A DNA stretch of 36,001 bases from CAYVFC01 sp964450715 (GTDB taxonomy: Bacteria; Myxococcota_A; Polyangia; Polyangiales; JAFGIB01). Made by a program: the position numbers and the translations under genes. This document shows, in pieces, positions 29,537 to 36,001 of this stretch. The DNA lies in assembly GCA_964450715.1 (NCBI GenBank), contig CAYVFC010000081.1, positions 1-36,001 of the forward strand, written 5' to 3'. Position 1 is the stretch's first letter. Each line of letters begins with the position of its first letter. The notes below the pieces were generated by a model. That model made no database searches, was not told where the DNA came from, and worked only from the letters and a program-made list of their open reading frames with translations.

Positions 29537-31558
29537 ATGGCTCGCAACCCGCAACTTCACCTCGTGACCGTGGCGGCAGCGGTGGTGGCGACTTGCTGGC
29601 CGTCCGGCGGCTGCTCGAGCGACGACGCGGGCGCTGAGCACGGCGATGCCGGGCGCGGGGACGCCGGCAGCGAACAGCCCCTGGTCCACTACTCCCAGCA
29701 GCGCCAGGCCTGTAGCGGCCGCGATGCCAACCGAAGGCTGTTCTGGGGAGATCTTCACGTCCACACCCGGCTATCGTTCGACGCCTATACCTACCGGACG
29801 CGCACCACGCCCGCGCAGGCCTTTGCCTTCGCCAGAGGCGAACCGGTCTGGTTGCCGCCGCTGGACGCGGACGGCAACGGCACCCGCGAGGTATCGCTGT
29901 CGCGGCCGCTCGATTTCGCCGCACTCACCGACCACCAGGAATATTTGGCCGAGGTGCATCTCTGCACGGAACCGGATTCCGAGCTGTACGACACCCCTTT
30001 TTGTACGAGCTATCGCCAGGGCGGCGACCAGGTGGTGACCGATTTCGGCACGAAGATGGCCGTGCACCCGCCGCAGCGCTTCCAGCAGGTGTGCGCGCAG
30101 CCCGGGATCGACTGCGGCGAGGTTGCGGAACGGGTCTGGCAATCGATCGTGAGCACTGCCGAGCAGGCAAACGATACCTCGTCGGCCTGCGCCTTTACCG
30201 CTTTCGTGGGGTACGAGTACACCGGAAACGCGAACATCTCGAACAATCATCGCAACGTAATCTTTCGCAACGCCGATGTGCCCTCGCTACCGCCGTCCTT
30301 TTTTGAAACCGCCCACGAAGAAGGTTTGTGGGAAGCGCTGGGCGATAGCTGCCGCGAGGAGCTGGACGCCTGCGACTACATCGCGATTCCTCACAACGCC
30401 AACTGGAGCGCCGGCAACATGTTTTCGCCGCAGACGTTCCAGGATCTGTCCGACACGGCGCGGCGGGACGCGCACCGGCAGCGCGTGCGGTCCGAGCCCC
30501 TCATCGAGATACACCAGCACAAGGGGGACATGGAGTGCAAGAACGGTTTCGAGGGCGCGGCCGTCGATCCGCTCTGCGACTTCGAAAAGCTCTGGCCCGA
30601 TTTCGTCGATTGCGGGGACACGCCCGGCTCCATCGGTTTTCTGCCGACAGCCTGCCGTTCGCGCTTCGACTACCTGCGGGGCATTCTCGGACTCGGTCTG
30701 GTCGAATACAGCCGGGTCGGCGTCAATCCCTTCAAGCTCGGTGTCATCGCTTCCACCGATACCCACAACGGGATCGCCGGCCGGGTGAGCGAGCACGACT
30801 GGCCGGGACACGTGGGAGTCGCCGACGACACGCCGCAGAAGCGGCTGGGCATCGACGAGCAGACGGCGCTGACCACCTACGACGACCTCGCCTACAACCC
30901 CGGGGGACTGACCGCCGTCTGGGCGGTCGAGAACAGCCGCGACGCCCTGTTCGAGGCGTTTTTACGGAGGGAAACCTACAGCAGCAGCGGCCCGCGCATC
31001 GCGGTACGGTTCTTCGGCGGCTGGAACTACGAAGAGGAAATCTGCGACGAGCAGGACGTCGCGCCGGCCGGATACGCGGGCGGTGTGCCCATGGGAGGGG
31101 ACCTGCCGCCGAACGCCGACGGCGAGCGGGCGCCGGTCCTGGTGGTATGGGCGCAGAAGGATCCGGGAAGCGACGAGCATCCCGGCGCGGATCTGCAGCA
31201 GATCCAGATCATCAAGGGATGGATCGATCAGAACGGAACGGTGCGGGAAAAGGTTCACCTGGCAGCCGGCGATCCGGAAAACAGCGCCGCCGTCGACCGC
31301 GAAACCTGCGCGCGGACCGGTTCCGGGGCGCAACGCCTGTGCGCGGCGTGGACCGATCCCGATTTCGATCCCGACACCCCCGCCTTCTACTACGCCCGAG
31401 TGGTCGAAAACCCCAGCTGCAGCTGGCGACAATACGATTGCAACAGGCTCTCCGAACGGGGCATCGACGCCTCCGACGTCTGCACGACCCATCCCCACGC
31501 CCCGGTAATCCAGCAAAGAGCGGTGACCTCGAGCATCTGGTACGAGCCGGACGGGTAA
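29537..31558 (+). CDS. DUF3604-family PHP-like lipoprotein
   Basis: A 673-aa exported protein. ATG 29537 has CGGAGG 4 nt upstream; a frame from 29510 lacks such a site. The leader ends PSGGC26, a lipobox, followed by a Gly/Asp/Ala-rich linker. The DUF3604 domain follows with its metal-binding motifs: FWGDLHVHTRLSFDAYTYRT (GDLHVHT at 72-77), AALTDHQEY, the HNAN segment, IEIHQHKGDMEC and ASTDTHNG. This pattern resembles PHP phosphoesterases, so a metal-dependent phosphatase or related hydrolase at the cell surface is likely, but the substrate is not known. Many Cys residues (HLCTEPDS, FCTSYRQ, CDFEKLWP) suggest disulfides outside the cell. It is monocistronic. Confidence 0.88.
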   Translation: MARNPQLHLVTVAAAVVATCWPSGGCSSDDAGAEHGDAGRGDAGSEQPLVHYSQQRQACSGRDANRRLFWGDLHVHTRLSFDAYTYRTRTTPAQAFAFARGEPVWLPPLDADGNGTREVSLSRPLDFAALTDHQEYLAEVHLCTEPDSELYDTPFCTSYRQGGDQVVTDFGTKMAVHPPQRFQQVCAQPGIDCGEVAERVWQSIVSTAEQANDTSSACAFTAFVGYEYTGNANISNNHRNVIFRNADVPSLPPSFFETAHEEGLWEALGDSCREELDACDYIAIPHNANWSAGNMFSPQTFQDLSDTARRDAHRQRVRSEPLIEIHQHKGDMECKNGFEGAAVDPLCDFEKLWPDFVDCGDTPGSIGFLPTACRSRFDYLRGILGLGLVEYSRVGVNPFKLGVIASTDTHNGIAGRVSEHDWPGHVGVADDTPQKRLGIDEQTALTTYDDLAYNPGGLTAVWAVENSRDALFEAFLRRETYSSSGPRIAVRFFGGWNYEEEICDEQDVAPAGYAGGVPMGGDLPPNADGERAPVLVVWAQKDPGSDEHPGADLQQIQIIKGWIDQNGTVREKVHLAAGDPENSAAVDRETCARTGSGAQRLCAAWTDPDFDPDTPAFYYARVVENPSCSWRQYDCNRLSERGIDASDVCTTHPHAPVIQQRAVTSSIWYEPDG

Positions 31559-31700
31559 CCGGGAACGCTGCCTCGTGAGCAATGCCGCGTTGAGCGCAGA
31601 GGTCGGCCGTCTTACCCATGATCCGGGACGTCCGTCATTAATCCGAGGTCTGTGTCTGTAGTTATCCCTTCACGAGAACAGCTGTGATAGAAAAGCGACG

Positions 31701-32798
31701 ATGGGTTCGCGCTTCTTTGCCCGATCCAGGCGGTTGGCGCTCAAGCTTTGTCTGAGCGCCGCGTTGACCATGGTGCTCTTGGAAGGCGGCGCAGCGCTGG
31801 TGATATACGCCGGCTTGATCCCCTCTCGGTTGCCGACGTTCGGGATTCCGGAACCGCGGGTGCCGTTTTTTGTTGATATCGATCCGCACTTCGGCGCATG
31901 GCACCCGCCGAACCGAACCCTGGAGCATCGACGCGCCTGCTATTTTACGACCTATCGATCCAATAGCTACGGCGCGCTCGATGTCGAACGCGAGCGGCAG
32001 GCCGATGGACCGCGGGCCATCGTGCTCGGCGACTCATTCGCTACGGGACACGGGGTGATCGAGGCGCGCCGCTTTTCCAATCGTCTCGAAAAGCTGACCG
32101 GGATACCTCATATGAATTTCGCCGCGGGAGGCACCGGTCCCATACAGTACTTCTTGGTCTACAAGCATTTGGCGCGTGACTTCGGACACGACCGCGTCCT
32201 GGTGTCGATCCTGCCGGACAACGACTTTTTTGAAGGACGGAGCGATATTCGCTACCAACCGTACTGGGCAGGCGAGCATCCGAACTATACACTTCACTAC
32301 ACGCTCCAGAGCCCCGAACAATCCCTGCATCACCCCAGCCATCACCAGTCGGGACTCACCGCCCACGACATTCTGGGCAGTTTCAGTTACTTTTACAACG
32401 CTGCAGACTGGGTGGTCGGAGCCCGCAAGGTGCTCCATAGAAGGTCCAGCGATCCAGACTATGCGGGCTATTTCGACTTCACGCACCAGGAGTTCCTCAG
32501 GATGCGTAAGTCACTGGTCGAGCTCTACGCCTTGGTGCCTCGAGGCCGTCTCGCCGTGATGGGAATCCCGCGTCTGATCGACTTGATGCGATACAAGCAA
32601 AAACGCGTGAATCCCTTTGGGGATGCCATGACGCGAGCAGCCGAAGAGATCGGCTTTCAATTCGTCGATATGCTCCCACCGATGTCTGAAGCATTCGCTG
32701 GCCGTGAACGCGAGCTTTACCTGGGGTGCGATGGTCACTGGTCACCCCTGGGCCACGACTTCGCTGCCAAGATATTAGCGCGCCGGCTGTACCGGTAG
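31701..32798 (+). CDS. Membrane-anchored SGNH-hydrolase-like protein
   Basis: A 365-aa protein with an N-terminal membrane helix (about 18-38) and an SGNH-like domain. Block I is GDSFATGHGV with the likely nucleophile S112; the final block is CDGHWSPLGHDF with D344 and H346. The middle shows SILPDND, the block III position. Such proteins remove or transfer acyl groups on sugars or lipids, often during polysaccharide modification, but the acceptor is unknown. The ribosome-binding site is weak. Base composition seems lower in GC than in the neighbours and codon use is more mixed (ttt, gat, tat), possibly from transfer. It is followed by an SDR-like gene about 66 bp downstream in the same direction. 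Confidence 0.78.
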   Translation: MGSRFFARSRRLALKLCLSAALTMVLLEGGAALVIYAGLIPSRLPTFGIPEPRVPFFVDIDPHFGAWHPPNRTLEHRRACYFTTYRSNSYGALDVERERQADGPRAIVLGDSFATGHGVIEARRFSNRLEKLTGIPHMNFAAGGTGPIQYFLVYKHLARDFGHDRVLVSILPDNDFFEGRSDIRYQPYWAGEHPNYTLHYTLQSPEQSLHHPSHHQSGLTAHDILGSFSYFYNAADWVVGARKVLHRRSSDPDYAGYFDFTHQEFLRMRKSLVELYALVPRGRLAVMGIPRLIDLMRYKQKRVNPFGDAMTRAAEEIGFQFVDMLPPMSEAFAGRERELYLGCDGHWSPLGHDFAAKILARRLYR

Positions 32799-32864
32799 TG
32801 AGAACGGATCCCAAAGGTGGAGCCGGCCTTTTCACGCGAGTCGATCGCTGCTACGCCCTGCCGG

Positions 32865-33941
32865 GTGAAAGCCCTGGTGACAGGAGCCACCGGCTTCGTG
32901 GGCCGCGCGTTGGTGTTGCGGTTACTGAAGGACGGTCACGTCGTTCACGCCCTGATACACGATCCAGAACGTGTGGGAGAGCTCGGCGAGGCCGGGGCAG
33001 AGCTGTTCGCGGGCTCGGTCTGCGATCCCAACCGGATGGCTCGGGCGGCGGCCGGCTGCGAGCTGGTCTTTCACTGCGCGGGCGAGAGCTCGCTGCGGGC
33101 CGACCGGCGCGTCTACGACTGGATCAACGTGGCCGGCACCGAGAACCTGATCAACGCGGCGCGTCACGCAGGCTGCCGGCGGGTGGTTCACCTCTCCTGC
33201 GCGGACACCACTCTGCTCAACCAGGACCGGTTGCACTGGAAAGAGGACAGGGTGGTGGCCGGGCAGCCGCTGGGATGGTGTGCCTGCAGCCAGCGGCTGG
33301 CCGAGGAGCTGGCGCTGGCGGCGAGCCGTCCCTCGACCGAAGTGACCGCGATCCGCTCGGCCTGGACCTGGGGCCCTGGTGACCACACCATGCTGCCGCA
33401 GCTCTGCCTGGAGGCCGAAGCGGGCGGGGTACGGTTGTTCGGCAGCGGCGATAACCTGGTGGCCACGCTCTATATCGACAACCTGCTCGACGCCCTGCTC
33501 GCCGCCTCCACCGCACCGGACGCGCCCTGCAACGCCTACTTCGTCACCGACGGAGACCACCTGGACGCGGGCGAGTTCATCGGCATGCTCTGTCGCAGCG
33601 TGGGCCTGGATCCCCCGCGCAAGGGCTTCTTTCCCCTGGCCTACGGAGCGGCCTGGATCCGCGAGAGGCTCGGGCGACCGGGGCCGTGGACCGCGGACGT
33701 GGCCCGGCGGGCCCGCAGCTCGCTGTTCGACGTCGGCCGGGCGGCCAAGGACCTCGACTACCAGCCCGGGGTATCGGTTCGAGAAGGCATGCGCAGGCTC
33801 GCCGCCTGGGCCGAACGGGTAGGGGGGCCGGCGGCCATCGCGGCCATGGCGCGCTCGCCCGCCACCCTGGCCAGCGTAGAAAGCCAGGTTCGCGAGGCGG
33901 CCGAGCGCGCGGCGTCGTCCGACCCGGACGCCGATACGTGA
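32865..33941 (+). CDS. Extended SDR (NAD-dependent epimerase/dehydratase-like) lacking the catalytic Tyr/Lys
   Basis: A 358-aa Rossmann-fold protein of the extended SDR or 3-beta-HSD-like group. The GTG at 32865 gives MKALVTGATGFVG (nucleotide-binding GATGFVG at 7-13); another GTG at 32817 would add 16 residues. AGTENLINAARHAGCRRVVH and TAIRSAWTWGPGDHTMLPQL are family segments. At the active site, where YxxxK is expected before the AE pair, it reads C139-A-C-S-Q143 (WCACSQRLAEE), so both Tyr and Lys are missing; the Ser region reads SCADTT. It probably binds NAD(P) but cannot use standard SDR chemistry: a sensor, scaffold or different reaction. The DNA was checked codon by codon here. It ends at the SRP RNA terminator. 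Confidence 0.85.
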   Translation: MKALVTGATGFVGRALVLRLLKDGHVVHALIHDPERVGELGEAGAELFAGSVCDPNRMARAAAGCELVFHCAGESSLRADRRVYDWINVAGTENLINAARHAGCRRVVHLSCADTTLLNQDRLHWKEDRVVAGQPLGWCACSQRLAEELALAASRPSTEVTAIRSAWTWGPGDHTMLPQLCLEAEAGGVRLFGSGDNLVATLYIDNLLDALLAASTAPDAPCNAYFVTDGDHLDAGEFIGMLCRSVGLDPPRKGFFPLAYGAAWIRERLGRPGPWTADVARRARSSLFDVGRAAKDLDYQPGVSVREGMRRLAAWAERVGGPAAIAAMARSPATLASVESQVREAAERAASSDPDADT

Positions 33942-33949
33942 AAAGTAAA

Positions 33950-34031
33950 GGTCCCGCCACCCGCCGATCTACGTTACCGTTGCTCCCTTCCGGGCCTGGC
34001 GGGGTTCACGAGCCGGCGTTGGCGAGACCAG
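33950..34031 (-). ncRNA. ffs: Signal recognition particle RNA, small (4.5S) type
   Basis: On the minus strand the sequence contains the conserved SRP domain IV core: GAACCCCGCCAGGCCCGGAA, then GGGAGCAACGGTAA, with the GGAA tetraloop. The flanking arms pair: GGTCTCGCCAACGCCGG with CGGCGGGTGGCGGGACC, giving the long closing stem of the small bacterial form. The 3' stem is followed by TTTACTTTT, which may end transcription. The RNA binds Ffh to target membrane proteins. The 5' end is set by the promoter at 34038-34065 and is accurate only to a few nt. Confidence 0.95.
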
Positions 34032-34037
34032 GGCGGT

Positions 34038-34065
34038 ACTATACCGTCATTGCCGTCCCGGTAAA
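34038..34065 (-). promoter_or_regulatory. Promoter of the SRP RNA gene
   Basis: Read on the minus strand, TATAGT (34043-34038) is a strong -10 box with TTTACC (34065-34060) 16 bp upstream as a weak -35. The expected start, about seven bases downstream near 34031, coincides with the beginning of the SRP RNA stem. Confidence 0.6.
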
Positions 34066-34087
34066 GCGCTCATTACCGAAGAAGTAG

Positions 34088-34176
<89 letters not shown>

Positions 34177-34213
34177 TGGCGCCGGTATCCCGTACGCGGC
34201 AGCCACTCGCTAC

Positions 34214-34303
34214 TGGCGGAGAGCGCGGGATTCGAACCCGCGGTACCCGTAAGGGTACACTTGATTTCGAATCAAGCACCTTCGACCACTCGGTCAGCTC
34301 TCC
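34214..34303 (-). tRNA. tRNA-Ser(CGA)
   Basis: A second tRNA-Ser. The acceptor GGAGAGC pairs with GCTCTCC and the anticodon loop is TTCGAAA (anticodon CGA, reading UCG). Its variable and T arms match those of the neighbouring tRNA-Ser(GGA), as if duplicated. CCA is encoded at 34214-34216. Confidence 0.95.
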
Positions 34304-34354
34304 GCGGGCGAACTTAGCAAAGGTCCCCGGGGAGTCAACGACGGCGTTCGCGGA

Positions 34355-34840
34355 TCACTGCCGGGCGCTGTTCGCCCGAAGCCTCTGAAAAAAGCTGGAA
34401 AGAAGCTCGGCGCACTCGCTTTCCCGCACCCCGCGCACCACCCGGAAGCGGTGATTGAGCCGCTCGTCCGAACCGATCCGGTACAGCGTCTGCAGCGCCC
34501 CGGCCTTGGGATCGTCGCAACCGTAGACGACCGTATCGACCCTGCCGTTGACCAGCGCACCCGCACACATAGGGCAGGGCTCCAGCGTCACGTAGGCCAC
34601 CACGTCGATCAGCCGCCAGCTTCCCAGCCGCTCGGCCGCCTCTTTCATGGCGATGATCTCGGCGTGCGCGGTGGGATCCTGCCGGCTCTGCCTGAGGTTG
34701 TGCCCGCGGGCGATCACCCGGCCCTCGTGCACCAGCACGCAGCCCACCGGCACCTCCCCCAGGTCGCGAGCGGCCTGGGCCTGCTGCAGGGCCTGCAGCA
34801 TGAAACGCTCGTGGTCCAGGGTCTCGAGGGGGAACGTCAT
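34355..34840 (-). CDS. tadA: tRNA adenosine(34) deaminase
   Basis: The essential enzyme that turns A34 of tRNA-Arg(ACG) into inosine, so that one tRNA reads CGU, CGC and CGA. It has 161 aa from the ATG at 34840; a TTG at 34879 would add 13 residues. The zinc and catalytic motif is TAHAEII (H59, E61), and PCPMCAGA gives C89 and C92. The VPVGCVLVHEGRVIARGHN block and the C-terminal helix ERLNHRFRVVRGVRESECAE are typical. It sits between tRNA-Ser(CGA) and tRNA-Arg(ACG), its substrate, on the same strand; the SRP RNA gene lies close by, as in many bacteria. Confidence 0.97.
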   Translation of the reverse strand: MTFPLETLDHERFMLQALQQAQAARDLGEVPVGCVLVHEGRVIARGHNLRQSRQDPTAHAEIIAMKEAAERLGSWRLIDVVAYVTLEPCPMCAGALVNGRVDTVVYGCDDPKAGALQTLYRIGSDERLNHRFRVVRGVRESECAELLSSFFQRLRANSARQ

Positions 34841-34887
34841 GGGCTCCGCGGAAATCACCCGGCAGCGCCGTTGCTGCAATACATGGC

Positions 34888-34964
<77 letters not shown>

Positions 34965-35025
34965 AGAAGAAGGCGTATATAAGCGGCAGCCGGGTTTCTG
35001 TCAAAGAGGCGTCGGCAAGGGGGGA

Positions 35026-35116
<91 letters not shown>

Positions 35117-35215
35117 AGTGATCACGGGTTTTCAAATGCGCGGGGCGGCCGAGCCGCCGGGAAATCGAGTTATGTAACCATAGGTCAAACCCTGTCAACG
35201 CGATACAGTACGCCC

Positions 35216-35857
35216 ATGCCACAAGGACACGCCCGCTTCTTCTCCTTCCTGCTGCCGATCACCCTGCTTCTGCTGGCGCTACCGGTCGCCCCCTGGCCCC
35301 TGGGAGCCTCTAGCGCCCGGGCCTGCTCGTGCTCGACCCCGACGCGCGAGCAGGCCTTCGAATCCGCCGCAGCGGTGTTCGAGGGCCGCGTGACCGAGGT
35401 GACGCGATCGAAAGAGGGTCCGGACGGCGGAGCGCCAGAGCTGATGGTGACGCTACAGGTAGTCAGGGCCTGGAAGGGCGTGGACGGCGAACGGATGACC
35501 GTGCTCACCGCGGGTGACGAGGCCGCCTGCGGCTACAGCTTCCAGCAGGGCGAGAGCTATCTGGTCTACGCGCACCAGGCTAAGCCGCGACCGCGGGTGA
35601 GCCTGTGCGGCCGCACGCGGCCGGCGGTCGAGGCCGGCGAGGACATCGACGCCATGGGCGTGGGCGAAGTGCCGGTACGACCGGCGCCCACGAAAGCGGA
35701 GAAGCAGGTCTATTGCCCGGACGCGCGTCCCGAGCCACGGCCTGCCGGGTGCGCGAGCTGCGCGGTCTCCGCGTCGCGATCGTCCCTCTCGGGCTGGGCG
35801 GCGGGGTTGCTGGCCGCGGTATGGTTGGCGGCTAGGCGGCGGCGACGGAGTAGGTAG
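35216..35857 (+). CDS. Exported TIMP/NTR-like protein with MYXO-CTERM tail
   Basis: A 213-aa exported protein. The signal peptide covers about residues 1-36 (SFLLPITLLLLALPV, then ASSARA). The mature start CSCSTPTREQAFESAAAVFE, followed by FEGRVTEVTRSK, VTLQVVRAWKGVDGERMTVL and CGYSFQQGESYLVYA, fits a TIMP/NTR-like (netrin) beta-barrel with its Cys set. After a Pro-rich linker the end reads CASC, a hydrophobic helix GWAAGLLAAVWLAA and a run of Arg. This Cys + helix + Arg tail is the MYXO-CTERM surface-sorting signal of Myxococcota. A longer frame from 34451 reads back over tadA and tRNAs and is not real. Surface location is likely; the ligand is unknown. Confidence 0.85.
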   Translation: MPQGHARFFSFLLPITLLLLALPVAPWPLGASSARACSCSTPTREQAFESAAAVFEGRVTEVTRSKEGPDGGAPELMVTLQVVRAWKGVDGERMTVLTAGDEAACGYSFQQGESYLVYAHQAKPRPRVSLCGRTRPAVEAGEDIDAMGVGEVPVRPAPTKAEKQVYCPDARPEPRPAGCASCAVSASRSSLSGWAAGLLAAVWLAARRRRRSR

Positions 35858-36001
35858 GGGCGGGACCGGGCGGGCGCTAGGCCTCACCATTGATCACATT
35901 TTTAATGAGATTCGTTTTTCGGGGAATTTTACTATTTTCAGCGGTGTTTTGCCTGCATGATGAACGTCGCGTGCAAACGGTGGGCAGAAGCTGAATTCGG
36001 G
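35858..36001. other. AT-richer non-coding end of window
   Basis: After the MYXO-CTERM gene the composition drops sharply, with TTTTTAATGAGATTCGTTTT and similar stretches. No reading frame, tRNA or convincing terminator hairpin is seen. It may be a promoter region of a gene beyond the window, or inserted DNA. Confidence 0.4.

Overview
The window looks like a piece of a high-GC Myxococcota (former Deltaproteobacteria) draft genome, probably an uncultured lineage. Pointers are a MYXO-CTERM-type sorting tail (35216-35857), a zinc-ribbon/GYF/TM/TonB-C protein of the AgmX/GltJ type (17403-18788), several von Willebrand A-domain lipoproteins, a Hanks-type kinase fused to a receiver-like domain, an NtrC-type regulator, an FHA-GGDEF cyclase and a DUF3604 lipoprotein. 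A run of exactly 100 N (23352-23451) lies inside a tandem repeat, so the sequence is a scaffold with a repeat-induced gap.

Region by region: 1-6298 holds the 3' part of rpoB and all of rpoC. 6407-7611 holds a small SH3-like envelope protein, tRNA-His, a SpoU-family methyltransferase and ribosomal protein L33. 7838-10561 holds a beta-barrel outer-membrane protein, two intergenic palindromic repeats and a PflX-like radical SAM protein with a Tat/lipoprotein leader. 10572-14260 (minus) holds a stand-alone secretin N-terminal domain protein, a YfbK-type vWA lipoprotein, a DUF2007 protein and a DUF302 protein. 14460-15118 is a nucleotidyltransferase/small-protein pair with an ATGA overlap. 15158-20706 (minus) holds an NtrC-type regulator, an NTF2-like lipoprotein, the GltJ-like protein, FliQ/SctS and FliR/SctT homologues and an FHA-GGDEF cyclase.

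21211-25706 holds a vWA lipoprotein with an EF-hand loop, the repeat and gap, and a two-gene minus operon of kinase-pseudoreceiver plus lipoprotein. 25969-28688 is comM-recA. 28758-29469 is a Phd/PIN toxin-antitoxin module with a near-consensus promoter and operator that implies a leaderless mRNA. 29537-33941 holds a DUF3604 lipoprotein, an SGNH-like protein and an SDR-like protein lacking the catalytic Tyr and Lys. 33950-35116 (minus) is a translation-RNA cluster: SRP RNA, three tRNA-Ser, tadA and tRNA-Arg(ACG), the likely substrate of TadA. The window ends with a TIMP/NTR-like MYXO-CTERM protein and an AT-richer tail.

The housekeeping parts (rpoBC, comM-recA, SRP/tRNA/tadA) are conventional. 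The best candidates for something new are the kinase-pseudoreceiver/lipoprotein pair, the exported radical SAM protein, the fliQ-fliR pair without fliP beside a GltJ-like protein, the secretin fragment, the nucleotidyltransferase pair, and the families of palindromic intergenic elements. No CRISPR array, prophage or complete insertion sequence was seen.
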